A stretch of 64,000 bases of DNA from Archilochus colubris (Eukaryota; Chordata; Aves; Apodiformes; Trochilidae): positions 15,756,401-15,820,400 of the forward strand of contig CM041086.1 in assembly GCA_023079485.1 (NCBI GenBank), in the 5' to 3' direction. The notes under the pieces were generated by a model. It did no database searches and had not been told where the DNA came from. It saw only the letters and a program-made list of their open reading frames with translations. How positions within the stretch are numbered: position 1 is the first letter of the stretch; each line of letters starts with the position of its first letter. A program made the translations under genes and the position numbers. Of the stretch, positions 45,448 to 60,939 are shown in pieces.

Positions 45448-46884
45448 TGCACCAGTGTGTATACACAGATATACATACACGCTGCCCCCAATCACATTTT
45501 GTACTCTCAGATAATGTTCTGATCCTCAAAACCAGCCTAACTCTTCTCATCTGCCTCTGCAAGCTGATCTCACACTTCTGCCAGGCACTCCAGCTGCCCC
45601 ACTCTGCTGACAGAAAATGTCTCTCTCACAAGAGAAGAACCATGAAGTTTTACAAATGAGATCTCAGCCACTCTCCTGTACAATTGTGCTTAATACTTTC
45701 CTATTTTTACTGAGAAATTCTCTTTAAAATAGCCTCTTAGCCTTTACATACCTATAGCATAATGAAGGTTATGACATAACTGGCAGTCAGCTGGTAAGAC
45801 CTGGAAACCACTAAGGAGAGAAACAAACTTAATTTGCAGAATCTGTTTCTAATTACTCCTAAAGTACATGAAGCTGATCAATAAAAAATATTGACTAACA
45901 TCCCATCTTTAACAGTATGGCCTCTAAAGTATTTCAATCATTCCTATACAATGTTCTGATCTTTGTCCCAAACTTGCCTGATGAAAATTTCATTATGCTT
46001 TAATCCCTTGGCTGCAGGGGTGGGTGGGGTGTCTGGGAGGAGTACTGATAAAAAAGACATCACTTCTGGCTCAAGACATACCAAACTGCAAGTCACTGAA
46101 GACCAGAAAAATACTTGGGGAAGTATAGAGTCATTATAGAGTCACTGCTTCTATCTTTCTTGTCACCCTACCTTCCTGGTCTGCTCATCTCCATTTTTCA
46201 ACATTCAGTAAATAAAGGAATCCTGTTTTATTACAGAACCATAGTTTACTGGCTCTAGCAGGGCAGTAAATGGGTAACCATAACTTCCACATTGTCCTAA
46301 AATGTCCATTAAAAAATGGTGTTCACACAGACAGCTAGAGCAGAGGCAATTATGCAACATAATTTTTAGAAATTCTTATCTTACACTTGTGCTAGCAAAC
46401 AAGAACTGCCTAAGCTGTTCTCAGAGAAAGGATTCACTGAACAGTTGCCTAAAAAGACAGAGGATATTGTGACTAAGAGAACCCAAATGGAGAAAACTAC
46501 CCTGAAAAAAAAAATTCACTGAAAATTCTGTGATTTGAGAAGCAGCAACAGCCTTTGAAGGACTCAAGCTAACATGAATAAAACCATGATTCACTTCAGA
46601 TATAATGGATAACAGGATTTATTTTTATTTATTTTTTTTTTAATGTTTGTGCCTGTATGTCTCCAAATTGCCAATTTAGGCAAAAATATCCTCAGCTGAG
46701 TCTGGAGAGCTTCCTGGCAACCCTTTCAGGGTAATCCAGTCAAGGGAAAGAATGATCACAACAATAGCCAACTTCTGTAGTCCCTCTCACTCCTAACTTA
46801 ACAAAGAAAAGTAGGTTGAGGTACCTTATTTTTCTCAGTAAGAACACAAGGTAGACAGCTCAAGGATCTCATCCAGGTTTGTTC

Positions 46885-46950
46885 ACCATAATGGCAGAGT
46901 CAGGAACAAATACAAGTCCTCCTAACATCACTGCAGTAACTTACCCTCCA
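46885..46950 (-). mobile_element. CORE-SINE-like remnant (weak)
   Basis: The plus strand reads AATGGCAGAGTCAGGAACAA followed by ACAAGTCCTCCTAACATCAC. This resembles the end of the MIR/CORE-SINE reverse complement (AGTGGCAGAGTCAGGAATAGAACCC..GTCTCCTGACTCCCA). It is short and diverged. Confidence 0.35.
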
Positions 46951-49900
46951 AGTCACACAGGCCTCCCCCTAATACCTTGCATACACAGAAGCTGGATAGA
47001 ACCTGCAAAACCCTAGAAATACTCAGAAGTCCAATGACCAATGAATATTTTCATGCCAGTCTCATTGTTTCTTTTCTAGATTAATCCATCACTTAAAAAC
47101 AAATAGAGACTTTATCTGTGGAACCATCTGAAGATTACTGATCTCTCTGCAATAACCTCTTCCAAGAAATTCCTGGCACCTCCAAAAACTTCAGTGTCAA
47201 AATGTCAGAGACCACTCTGGACTGCCCTAATTTACCCCTCCAGAGCAATTTTCATTAAACAGTCTACATTAAATTATAACCAAGACAGTATATTATCCTT
47301 ATGTTGCCTAAGTTTTTGGATGCACATCTGTGATCCAGACATTTGAGATGACTACAGCTCAATTTCTAGAATATGAACTTTCAAAGTTATCCAAAGCCAC
47401 TTACATTACATATGTAAAAAAAAAACTTAACACTTTGAAACCCTCTAAAATGGAAAGAAGGGGAATAAATAGCATCTGGCAGCAAATAACATGAAGTACA
47501 GATTTCATATTCTCCCAAAAAGAGGTACTACTTTTTTGCAGTGGCTTTTATTTCCATGTTACAACAGAGCAAACCACAGTAACCCATCCCCAAGGTGAGA
47601 AGAGACTGCAGTACTAAGTGTATATGGGAATATTTCTTTCACTTGAATCTTTTTTCTGTGTAATAAGAGAATGGTAGTTTGTATTCCATTTCTCCTTCTT
47701 TAAATCACCTCTTTTTAATGCTTGGCTTCCAAATGAACAGCACCAATCTCTACCTCCTTTCAACTTTTATTCCAGTATTTTCCAGGATTTCAGGTATTAT
47801 GGTGGCAAATATCCTACAGGAGATTTTCACCACCTGCCTCTACTCTGGTTTGGTTTTTTTTTCAGTTGTAGTGGAACTGAACCAGGGCCAGAATGATGCT
47901 CCTATTTCTTAAAGAAAAGGAAGTCTAATCTCTAGAATTTCACATTCTATCTGCACATTAGCAGGGGTTCATTGTAACACTGCAATTCCATTTGGTTTTT
48001 CCAAGTCTGGACAATTTTGCACAGCACTGTACTGAAAGAACTTGCAGTTTCCCATCTGGACCAGAGGGGGCTGAAGTTTTGTTGCCCTCATGCAGAAGGG
48101 ACACATCGCTTGTAATTACTCATCCCCTTGAGGTACTGCAGCAGCCTTTGAAGATGGCTTCTGTCCTCACAACAAGACCTTGTCTGTGAGTTTTTCAACC
48201 ACTTACTCAGCCTGCAGAACTACTACTTAAGAGAAGGCTGGTGCAACACTTTTCTGACTGGCATTCATTACCTGCTTAATGTGGCTGTCAAATTAAAGTG
48301 CTGAGGACTAGAATAGGGATTTTTTTCTCCTTACAAAGCTTAGAAGGAACCTCTCCCTAGCACATCATCTTCCCAAGAAGTCACTTTTTTTAGCACGTTT
48401 ACCTATACAGAAAAGAGCTGCATTGCAACCTGTCATTCACTGACAGCTGAACTTTTCCTTGCACTCACTTACTGGGTAAGAAATACGCAGTGGCACCCAA
48501 TCTTTATATTCTTGCAGACACCTGGAAAAGGGGCTGGAAGCAACCAGATTTATTTAATTGGCCCAAACTGCTGCCCATCAGTGGAGGATCACACGCTTTT
48601 TTTCACCTTTTCACAAGTGAACTACAAAGCTTCATCCACCCAATTCTGACCTCTGTGCAAAATACTACACAAAAAACAAGGAAAGTCATTTAACTCCCAT
48701 GAAAAGGATAAAACAGAAGTAATTTTGATGTGCATTAGAAGATCATGACAAGGATCCTTCCCTCCTTTCTCTTCTGTTTCAAACATGGACTCCAGATACC
48801 ATCCAGCAGAGCAGACAGTGTTGCAGATGCTGGAACCCATCATGTGCCAACAACGCCTGGAGAGGAGACATCTTTGCTGGCAGAGGGGCAAAAAATAAAT
48901 TACAGGAGTATGTCTTTGGGTCATATATTACAAACACCATAGCCCTAGGCAGCACCATGCCAAAAAACGCCAGAGAGTTCAAGCTAATGGGAAGAAGGGC
49001 ATAAAAAGAGATTTTCTACAGCATTAAGGGTTGTGGGAAGTCACTTGCCATAACACAGAAAGGCGTGAGTGCTCTGGGAAGACACACACATTTCTAAATG
49101 GCTGCTGTCCCAGTGACCTTGCCACAACTCAGCGGAGCTGTTCTAAATTCCGTAAGATGTCATTCTCATGAAATTAGCACTTTAATAACCTTGGCTGCAA
49201 ATACTCAGTGTGGCAAAGCAATATCCATGTACTCAAAACAAGCGCTGCCTTCCAAGAAGCTATTAAAGCCCAGTCAGATCACAAATATTTAAGGCATATC
49301 CTGTAAGGTACAGAAATGTACATGCAGTCTGAAAAGGGTGACAGCAGGAGTGAAGAGATGCAATAAATGCAGCAAATACCTCACTGAATAAATGTTTATG
49401 GTGAGTGGAGCAGTGTCCCACTTCACAAATGAAGCTCTTTACATTGATCCCTTTTTTGCCAAGATCCCAGTTATGAAGATGAAGGGCTTTTTTAAAGGCC
49501 ATACAAGTAGCCCAGGAGAGATACCTACTGTTGTTTACAGTGCTGGGCTGAAAGACACCCCAGGCTTGGGTCAGTCAGCACTAAGGAACAAAAATGCATT
49601 AGAAATATAGATAATGTAACAATCCAAGTTCAAATTATTAACTGTCTGCTACTCAAATTCAGCACTAAGACCAACTTAACAGGAACATTCCATTTTATGG
49701 ACTCCCTAAAATTCTTTGTTGTTAAGTACATGTTGCTGAGACTGTGTAAATTAACTGCAGTTCAGCTGCCCCATCTTGTTTAAATGCAAACTTTGCAATG
49801 CTAAACTGAGTACCAGTGTAATACCCTACTCCTTAGGAGCATAAACATCATAAAAAAGGTCAAGCATTTTCATAATGCTTTGCTAATGAGGGTCAGGGCC

Positions 49901-52659
49901 TGACTGGACTTGTTTTGGCCTCCAGCCTAGCAACAGTTTCTGTATTGGCCAAACTCTGACAAGTCTACTATTATTTTAAAATAATTTGCATCTTTCCTGC
50001 CTCCCATAGAGACTTTTGCCACAGAAACCACCAGTACAGGGCTCAAACAACTTCTGTGTTAGCATACTAGCACTTCTGCTTCTGAAGACAATAATTAGAT
50101 GCTATGGAAAACCTGTGGTTAACTGTAAACCAGTACTTAATGTAAAAATAGACACTTGATATACTGGGTTTGCTCCACTATGGCATGAGTCTTGAGAGAA
50201 GCAAAAACTATGTACTAGATAAATAGGTTTCACTAATTGATTGGTCACAGCCTAGATCTGTGAACTATGGGAACTGAGCTGACCAAGAAATAAAAGCTTG
50301 AAAGACCAGGCTATCTCCTAGCTGTCAACAACAACTACTTTCTCTCTGGAGATGAGCAGTTTTAAAGGATGTTTAGGGCTTGCTAATTGTCCATGCACTT
50401 AGATAAGACCCACTTGTTTAACAGAACCAATTTTCTCTTGTTTTAGTTATACAGTGCCAGATAACATTACAATCATAAAGGTGTCATAACAAACATGTTT
50501 AACTTGGAGAAGAAGAAGAGGCAGAAATTTGCACTCTTTTGGTAGCTCCAAATGAAGTATCTGCAGTCTTAAATCATTAACTTCTCAACAATTTCTAGCA
50601 ATGAATATTAAGGGTTAGATGTACAAGTGAAGTAAGTCAAATCTAGATCCAAAATACACTTTTCCCACAGTCAAGACATGTCAAATATATATTGCCATGG
50701 ACCATATCAAAATTTAAGTTTGAATAATCCACAGAAATCTTTATCTGGAAGGTATATTCAGTACAAAACAAGAGTAAACAAAACAAAGACAAAAGATATG
50801 AACATGACTAAACCAAAGGCAGCAATAAAAATGAATGACTGGACTGGTGGCACAGGAGAGCTGGGTCCTGACTCCTCCCAACCCTACAAGGACTATGAGA
50901 ACAATTAACTTCTGCCAAACTGGTCCTGCAGTGAATAAGAACATTTATTTTAACTTTGTGGCGACTGCTTTGAACTGAAGAAACAAAACCAGGGCCCACC
51001 CTTAAGACTGCCTATGGTGTGATCTCCTGTACTGATATGAACTACCTAATTAGACATCAGAAGAGCTCACTAAGATGAGCTTATGAAGGAAAAAGTCCTT
51101 AAATTATAGTTAACCTAATTTGGAGTTTATCATAGCCCTGTTTTCTGCATTCACCAATCATATCAAAAGATGAACCTACTGGCAAATGCAAGTTCTTTCT
51201 GAAGCCATGCATGCAGCTTTATCCCTTTTCCTCCTCTGCTGTGCCAGGATGCATTCACCAACCCTGCTTTCAAATATGCTGGGAATTCCCTGCTGAGCAC
51301 TGCCAATGTCAGCCAAAATACACATTTTTACAGCACTGTGTTTTAAAAACATCTACCACAGAATGCCACTCTGGAAGTACCACCACTTCACATTCCAACA
51401 CTTAAAATTTAACAGTAAAGGCTCTGTTAGGTCAGAAAATACTGAAGCTTACACAAAACTATGATCTACAAATGAAAACCAGAATGAAGTCAGACACTGA
51501 CACAACAGAACACTTTCCTATCTGCATTTTTCATTGCTGTGATTTTTGTTGTGTGACTGGTGTTGATCTTTAGCCATGACCAAGCAATCATTAGAGCTGT
51601 TGTGTAATGTTACTGGGTGTGACAATAAATACAAATTATTGCACAGAGTCTGCCCCACAAGTAAGTCTCCCCTGCCATACATCTAAGTCCTGCAGAGAAA
51701 CAACCCTTAACATTTCAAACTCTGACATCAATAATAGCAATGTCAAGAGGTACAGCTGAACTCTGAGTATGGACAGGGGAGAAAATACTTAGGTTTCTTT
51801 AAAGACAACATGAAATTCATACTTCAATAAGCTTCCCAGAGAAGTTTTACAAAAGTGCTTGCAAAGAAACATATACCAAGGCAAGCACGAAGCCAAGAAC
51901 AAGGCTCCAACTTCAAACATTACAGTAAGTTGGAGAGACTAAACCAGGAAGTCAGGCTGCAGCCAAGATAGAAGAAATTGAGGAAAGTATGTAATCCTAG
52001 CAACTTGCAAGCCATAACTTTTCCATTAACATGTATATGTAAACACATGTACAAACCTGATCTTATAAGAAACCTTGAAAGAAAGCATCAGACAGTAATT
52101 TAATATTTTGGAAAAGAATTTGGTTTGGGACTGTACAGAAAAATTTTAAACTATTTCCATCTAACTTACTAGCCAAATCACCACTAGTGCCAACACAGTA
52201 AGAGGCAAAAAACTGGCTGGCCAGCAACAAGCCCTAGAACTATTTTTATACTGCAGGGCCACTTTACACTGGCTCCAAGAAGAATCACAACTTCCCTTGA
52301 GAATGTGGGAACTAATGGGCACAAAGTTAGCCAGCTCCACATTTCTAAACTGTATTGAACTTAAATGTATCCAAACCAGATCTTAGACCTGAAAACACAA
52401 TGGAATACAAAGGTCTGGCACATCAACAATGCAGCCTATCTGTATCTGTCCTGCAGCCAAATGGAACACTTGCTGCAAAAGAACAAAAGTCATCAAAGAA
52501 AGAAACTGATGGATTTCCAAGCTATTTCCAAGCTAAATCTTTAGGTCAGGACTGGATATCACCTAAAAAATATTTTAATCCAGATGTCTTCAATCACCGA
52601 AGATGATCAAGTTATACAGATTATTCTTATAGCAAAGAATGTGGTTGCCAGCAATGCTT

Positions 52660-52740
52660 TAGGAGTTATGGTGGTACAGGACACAGTTGGACTTGATCAT
52701 CTTGAAGGTCCTTTCCAACCATGGTGATTCTATGATTCTA
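52660..52740 (+). mobile_element. CR1 LINE 3' end
   Basis: The plus strand reads GTTGGACTTGATCATCTTGA, then AGGTCCTTTCCAACC and GGTGATTCTATGATTCTA, the sense-strand 3' terminus of avian CR1 with two terminal octamers. Only about 80 bp is recognisable, typical of severe 5' truncation. Its orientation is opposite to the other CR1 copies in the window. Confidence 0.88.
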
Positions 52741-55700
52741 ACAGCTGGAGCCTCTTCACATGTACAGGGCTGGAGCCTGATCTGCCCTAGAGCACCACAG
52801 GTACCCAGGTCAGCTACACACACCATCTGACACAGCCCTTGGTGTCAGAGGAGGAGGATATGAGCAAGCCATCAACCAGGCATTTGATGCAAGGTGCTCG
52901 TGGTAAACATTTTTCCAAGAGCTACTCAGCCAGATGGAAAGGAGGGCACAGGCTGCATTAGCCATTCCAGCTGCAAAACCTTGTTCTTTAGTACCATGCT
53001 AAACAAACAAATAAATCCCCTTACAAAGTGTTGAAGTGTGGATGGTCACCACTAAAATAATACTGCTCACTAGCAAGTGACTTTCAGGAAGGGACTGTAA
53101 GAAGCAAATGACTGGCAAAGGAGTTAACTTGTTGGATTGCCACACAATGCCTTCCCTACAACGATGTTAACATTAAAACTAAGTAGGCAAGCTGAAGAGC
53201 TTGACTGAGGCAGACATTGCACAGGATCAAAACTTCATAAAGGTGATTTTTGTCTGCCAAGGGAAACCTTTATAGTAAGCAGAGATGTGAGAATCTTGAA
53301 GAAAAATTCCTCATTCCCCACAGCAGAGCTTCAACTCAACTCCACTGCACACTCTTACCCTTCCCACCCTGTCACAACATTCTCACACATGCTTGCACTT
53401 CTACTCAGTCACTTCCCTGCTGGAAGAAAAATAGGAAGAGTGTGAAACTTGAGCCCTTTCACACTGGTGGGTGGCCCTTTTCCACTTCCATACTGGAAGG
53501 CAGGATACGGCATTGTTTCCACAAATGATGGAGGCAGAGGGTGTGTTGCACAAAACTAAACCAAAAAGGAAATAAAGGGATGCAAGTTATTTGTCAGAAA
53601 GGTAAAAAAACAAGAAAAAAAGTTTTCCTTCTCCCTAAACGAGTGGGGTAAAGTGTTTTTACAATTCTTACCACATGCCCTAAAGTTTATTTCTATTGTC
53701 ACTTCTAAAACACCTACTTTAGTCACTTATTGTTTTCCATAACTTCATTCATCAAACTGATTTTGAAGAAATGTCTGAATGACACTTTGTGTAAGTGACA
53801 ATTTTTGTCCGGTGCAACAATTTTCAAATTTTTTATTAGCTTCCAGGCCTTCAGGATAATTCCTATATTCCTTCTGCACCTATAGTTTGAGGTAGGAGCA
53901 AGGGGAAAGGGCATGCTCTGCAGAACACAGCCCGTGAAGGGAAGGGTGGCTTAGAGTGCAATTCAAAGTAAAGTTAAATTATAGGTAGAAGAAAGCTCTT
54001 CAATTAAGACAGTGATAGAACCAAATTTTGGCCGATCAGGGGAAGCCTACAAGAGAAGAAGAAGCCTGTGGCTGGAAGGATTTGCAGAGCCTATTCTCAC
54101 CCAGACATTTCTGGAGGGATTCAGTATCTTCCAGCTATCTTCTTTTCAATCCATGAGTCACTCAAACCCAACAGCTTACTAGCAATACCCTTGACCAACA
54201 CCCCATACCCTGTGGTTTAGAAGCTACAATCAGAGATAGGAAAATGCCACCTACTTTATCCACATATGGACTGGGCTGGGGTGCAAAACCTGCACCCTTT
54301 CACAACAGGCATTTTGTCTCTTACTAACTAACTGTTCCAAATTTCCTTCCCTTTGAGCCCTGCCGTGGTATTCATCTTGGCATCAATAAGTTACAGAAAT
54401 CTGTAGGAGTCACAAGCAGGTTTTCTTCAAAAGACAACACACCAGAACCCCTTGTCCGAGTGACTCAGCCACCTGCTTTTCTTTGATCGTGCCCAGTTGC
54501 CTTCTTCAAAGACCTGTAAGGAATATGAATCATGCTTGGTGAGGATACCTGTTTGCAGGTCTCTCATCCTTCTGGTAATTAGTGTAATTTAAACAAGAAG
54601 TCTTTCTAAAATTCACATACAAACTCATATTTTAGACTACTACTCTTAGAGCAGATGTTCTGGTCTCTGGACAAAACCTCCAAAAGGACTTAATGCAGAA
54701 AGCTGCAAACATACATTCACTGAAAAATGCCAGTTCTCATTCAGAGCTTTTTTTGTATAGGATGAAGCTCAGCTTCAAAGACAAAATCATACCTTTGTGA
54801 GCTACTCAGCTATCGATAAGACTGCTGGCAAATTTTTTCAGTGCTAGAAGTCATGCTGCCTCTGAACACTTAGCAGGAGCAATTATTCACTGACCTAGAA
54901 TTTTACATTTAATACTGAACAACTTTTTCGAAGTTGCTTCCCCAACTGCACTAACATAATCAGCTCACAAGGCTGCTGAAAGCAGCAGTTCTGCCATCTG
55001 TCTGCTTATTCCCACCTCACACTTGTGCAGGCACAAGTGTTCGTGAAGCCATGCAATGATCCAGAGGGAACCAATCTCTGTGCAAACTAACCAGAGGGGG
55101 AAAAAATTATTATTAGATCATTTCTCAATCTGTACAACCATGCACACTGGCACAAACATGGGAATAAGCAGAAATGGCATCACTAAGTTTAACTGCTCTG
55201 CCATTTTCTAAAGTCCATTGACACAGCAACTTTTCACCAGGTCTAGCAACTAAGTCTGAAGAGCACTTAAACACACACATGAATTTCAGAATTTTTTTTT
55301 TTAGAAAACTACAGATCATTTTACTTGGTTTGCTGTTGTGTTCTTGTTACAGGAAGAAGCAGGAGAAGGAAGGTGAAGTGATCCAGTGGTCACTAAGAGG
55401 AATCAAAGTGCTTACTGGAAAACAGTTCAGTGAGAGATCTTCACCCCTGCCTCAGTTTCCTCCACCAAAACAAGAGAGAGAGTAGCACTAAGCTGCTCAA
55501 CAAAACATTCTGCAATACAATTAAAAAACATAACAACAACAAGGTAATTGTTACAGAGAGACACAGACAGAATTCAACTCTCTTGAAGCAATGAAAGAGT
55601 GAAAGGGCACAAAGCTGATGCTGTAACCTGTAGTGGTCTGGGATGGAGAACAGATACAAGACAATGCAAAGCAAAATGGCTACTCAGAGCAGCAGTTCCT

Positions 55701-57497
55701 AAACAGTTGGTATCTACAAAAAGACAGACATGGATTTACAAAAGACCTGGGTAAAGAAACTCACAGCGGAGTCTCCCTGCCCTCCTTTCATTATTGGTAC
55801 TCTGATGTAATCACATAGGAGTTATGAAGAGCATATAGGGAAGACTTGCTGGGGTGGCAGGTTAAGTAGGAATCCACAGAGCTGGGTTGTCATGACAGCA
55901 GCTGAAAGTATGCAAGAGATGTATAGATCCCGGGCGTTAGAACAGCAAGGACTCCAAACAAGATCATTAATACAGTACATTATTTCAAACACTGAGAAGC
56001 ACAGACTACATCTCATTAATGAAACACGGACTGCATGATAACCATTTGCATTGGTGAGGGTGTGCAAGGGTCTGGGCATCCACAAAAAAATTTGTGTTCG
56101 TTTAGTACCGATAAAGCACAGGTTCTCACAGCTTCCACAGTCATGCTGTATGTAAGAGGAAACAAGTGACATGCACTCTGGTGGACCAACACACTCGAGA
56201 GTCAGCTGAAGCTTGGAAACTCACCACATGAGCTCCATCCCATTTAAAAGCAAAGTAAAACAGCAGAAACTTAATTTCAGCAACACCTCAGGTTAACTTT
56301 GCATTCAGACAGATTTGGAGCATGCAGCAACTCAGTAACTCATCCCAGCTGAGAGGAAATAAGTTCCTGTCAGAGAGAAGTTACTCCCTGAAGTGTCTGA
56401 ACTCCAGCAGCAGCAGCATGCCCGGTTCCCTGGCACAGGCAGGTGCCAACATGCCGGGCAACACCACCCTGGTGGGTCACCTCCAGAGGCAGGAGGACAC
56501 TGGGGTTCAGACAAACACTGAACAAGAGCAGCCAGGGAGAGGAACGAAGCAGGCCCTTGGTGGACAGATGCTCTTGCATGACAGAGAGGAGTAACAGGTG
56601 TTTCTGTGATCTGTTCAAAACTCTGGGAATTCGAGGTGGTGGATTACTCAGGGACTCGAGATGTCTAACACTGGGTGGTCTTCAGGGGTTGTCACAAAGC
56701 AAGGACTCCGCACAGTTTGAGACCAAAGCAGCATTACTAGTGCCTGGCACAGGGAACGTACTGGTACACCAGTGCTCACAAATCCGGGACTGGCACGACA
56801 GGTCTCTCACACGGGGTACTCACCATCCAGCACTGGTGAAGCAGAGGCCCATGGACACATGGCCAGAGAGAGGCTGCCTAGTGAAGGGGTCCCAGTAGGG
56901 ACTACTGGTAAAAGGAGCGTGGAGCGGTCTACTCGGGCACCACTCAACACAAACCAGGACCACGGAAGCTTTCCACGGACCCCGTGGAGCCGGGGCGCAC
57001 GACGCGGGCGCACAAAGGCGGGTGGCTCGGGGCTGGGCGCTGCTGCGGTGCCAGGGAACAGGGGGGAGATGACACCAGCGAGTCCCGAGCGCGACCGGGG
57101 ACCAAGAAGGGCCCGGCAGGGGTGCGACCGGCCACTGGGGGCAGGCCACCGGGGACGGGGTGGCCGGCGGCTGCCGGGCAGCATGGAGCGGGGCGCTCCC
57201 TTAGGCGAACCGGGCGCGGGAGGGCAGCGCAGCCCCCGGGGCACGCCGGGGAGCCCGGCCGGTGCCCGCACGACAGCGGGGCGGGGGCGCCCGCGGGCCA
57301 GGCCCCGAGACGGGCGGGCCGCGCGGGGCCAGGCGAGGACAGGGACCGGGCGGTGGTGGCGGGGAAGGTGCCGGGAAAGGAGGCGGGAGCCGGCGGGGCG
57401 CCCGGCCGGAGCACGCCGGGCGGGACAGGCGCACACGAGGCGCCCACGAGGGCGGGCTCGGGACGGCGGGCCGGGGCACGACGGCGGCGATACTCAC

Positions 57498-58354
<857 letters not shown>

Positions 58355-58630
58355 CTAAAAAAAAAATAAATAAAATAAAAATAAACCCAAGAACCCGAGC
58401 TCCGCAGCAGGAAGCAAAGCCCCTGAGATGGTTAAAAAAGCCCCGCTAAATAATTCAAGTGACCTGAGATGCCTTTCTCTTGGGAAGAGGAGGGGGGGTG
58501 AAGAAAGAAGCGAGGGGTTGTGTTGTAGTCAGCAGCTTGGGAGGCTGGAGAGAGTGCTCGGATGCACTTATTAAACATGCAGTCGTGATGGCTAAAAGCC
58601 ACGGGGTTCTAATATATATATTTCTATAAC

Positions 58631-58650
58631 TTTTTTTTTTTTTTTTTTTT
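58631..58650 (+). repeat. T20 homopolymer
   Basis: Twenty uninterrupted T on the plus strand, followed directly by CTAATTACAG. It could be the pyrimidine tract of a plus-strand splice acceptor or the reverse image of a retroposed poly(A) tail. No retroposon body is evident next to it. Confidence 0.8.
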
Positions 58651-58660
58651 CTAATTACAG

Positions 58661-58781
58661 CTGTGGCAATTACTTCGCATGCAATAAGCAGCGGCTCAGA
58701 GCGCAGGCCCTAAGCTACAAGGCAAGCGGCCGTGACACTGAGAGCACATCCCCCGGTGCCTGCAGCCTCGGCTTCTCCATG
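58661..58781 (+). ncRNA. Possible exon of a divergent noncoding transcript (candidate)
   Basis: A 121-bp GC- and CpG-richer segment is preceded on the plus strand by T20-CTAATTACAG, an acceptor-like sequence, and followed by ATG|GTAAAA, a donor-like sequence. A strong donor-like CCCG|GTGAGT lies about 490 bp upstream at 58168, inside the CpG island. Together they would give a spliced transcript running away from AMMECR1, as many CpG-island promoters produce. There is no coding evidence, and chance splice-like matches are common, so this is a hypothesis only. Confidence 0.25.
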
Positions 58782-60907
58782 GTAAAACCCCTGGAGAAAA
58801 GCAGTCCGGAGGGAAAAGGATGTGAGTTCCTGCAGTGCTCCAGACATCTAAAATTAAGCTTAGCAAACCACCTGGTTAAGGAGAGGGGGAGAGAGGGGGA
58901 AACTTGTTTTATATTAGCCTCATATGTAGATATCTCTATATATGAATTAATGGAGAGACTTAGAAACAGCAATGAAGTACTTCAAATGCTGTGGGTATGT
59001 ATATTTAGAAAATAACACCTCACCCATCAGTTCTATGCAGCTATCTCTGGCATGGGATGTAACAGCTGGTTAACATAGAATAGCAACACTACAACATCAA
59101 GGAAGACAAGAGAGTGAGGATGGCAAAGAGTTAAAATAATGCTGCAAGTGGAGAGAGAGAGTCATTGTCAGAACTCAAATGTAGTCTGTAGAGAAAATTT
59201 GAAATAACAGGTTTGAAGAGAAAATCCCAGCTTCTGATCCTAATGGGTAAAAAAGACCTTTGAGGGTTTCTGTCCAAATACTGGCCTAAACTTTTCTTGC
59301 TTTGACTGTGAATCATAGCTTGAGGTGAAACAGCTGCAGGGAATAATAGCAAAGAGGAGGAGAGGAATTGGGTGGTGTGAGGCAGTCTTTTCCATTTTTA
59401 AATACAATGTTTATGTTTGGAGCTGGTGAATACTTGAGAAGGGAACCCAGTTCCCGTCTCTCAAACAACTTTCAAGTTTCTTTCAAAACAAAGGCAGTGT
59501 TTTCCACTCCTGGGATTCATTTGTTTAAAATCAGTAAGTAGTGACACCTTCTGTTGCTTTGGGGAAAATAGTTTCTCCAGGTACTGAAGTCTGGTTTTTC
59601 TAATTTTTTTTTACCATCCTACACTATTTAACACAAACATTTCTAAAAATATCAAGTAATTGCAAAAGTTGATGAAACAGACACAAGTACAAATTGTTCA
59701 CTCCACTGAGAGACAGATGTGTAAGGTTCTGTTTAAGTCTCAGAGCTAGGATCAATATCCTTATGCAGTATCAAGACTAATGGTAATGAGCAGTGGTCAC
59801 TTTTTAATTAAACACTGTATCAAAATAGTCCCTGAATGAAGGGGTAAACTAAATATGTTACTTATTCTTTAAAAACACTTTACTTCTGTCACCTCTGCAG
59901 ACATTCTTTCCTGTATTTGCCTACAGTTGTGCTCCTATTTTACTTCAGTGCAATGTTAGGTATACCAAATCTCACTTTTGTAAAAACAGCAGCAAATAGA
60001 TGAACACAACTGTAGAAATTACTGTTTAGTGGGATCAGGAAGATGCAACTGTATTATCAAACATTTTTGTCTCTATCTGGAAGCAGAGAGAACTGCAAAA
60101 TCACAAAACATTTCTCATAGCTCAGTGGAAAATTTCCATTTATATTTGAAGAAGAGTTTATTCTTTGGGTAAGACTCTTCAGTTAACTGCAACATCTGTT
60201 TCATTGGCCCTTTGTTTCAGCTGAGCCTCAAGGACTTTACATTTCTTATTACAAGGAACCCTGGATGTGTTAATTTCCTTCATGTACATCTGAATTTTCC
60301 TAACTTTAATGGATTTGCTCCTGTTGGTTGATGACTATGCTCATGTGCAGTCAAACATACTGAGTGAGCTGAGTATAACAAACAAACTCTTAGCAGTATG
60401 AACAGACTGCAATTAGACCAGTTTAATTTAGGTGTGATGTAGCTCTCTTTTCTGACTCCAGCTGTTCAGCACTACTCCTCACCTCCTGTTCTAAAGCCCC
60501 AGTGATTTTAGAATTGCCACTTGTTACAAGTGAGAGGTTGAAATTAATTTTTAATTAAAAATCATAAGCCATGATCCTTGAAGAGGGATGCTAAGAGAAA
60601 TTACAAGGAAAATAGAACTGTTTGCACAAAGATATTTCTCAGTGATCCAAAGCTACTCAGAAGGATTGCCCTTTACAAAAAACCATAATGGCCAATATCT
60701 AGTATCTGGGGGAAATGGTGTGCTAACAGAAATGATCCAATTTCTTTTGAATTTGAGGTAGAATTCACCTTGACTGTAGAAGTCAGATTGCTCTCAAGTA
60801 GGCCAAAAGATGATCTATGTTCTCAGTATCTTACAATCTAATTAAAGACCAAGAACAACCAGAGAGCCAAGATTGGGCTGCAGCAGTAAGCAGGAGTGAT
60901 ATAATCC

Positions 60908-60939
60908 TTTCCTTATTAGTATCTTTTCCTTATTAGTAT
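60908..60939 (+). repeat. 15-bp direct repeat, 17-bp period
   Basis: TTTCCTTATTAGTAT occurs at 60908-60922 and again at 60925-60939. It is a recent-looking tandem duplication in the upstream intergenic DNA. Confidence 0.9.

Noticed and set aside
58715..58972. Minus-strand frame upstream of AMMECR1 as a possible N-terminal coding exon
   Set aside because: No similarity to AMMECR1 and no splice site joining it in frame; exon 1 already has a convincing start.
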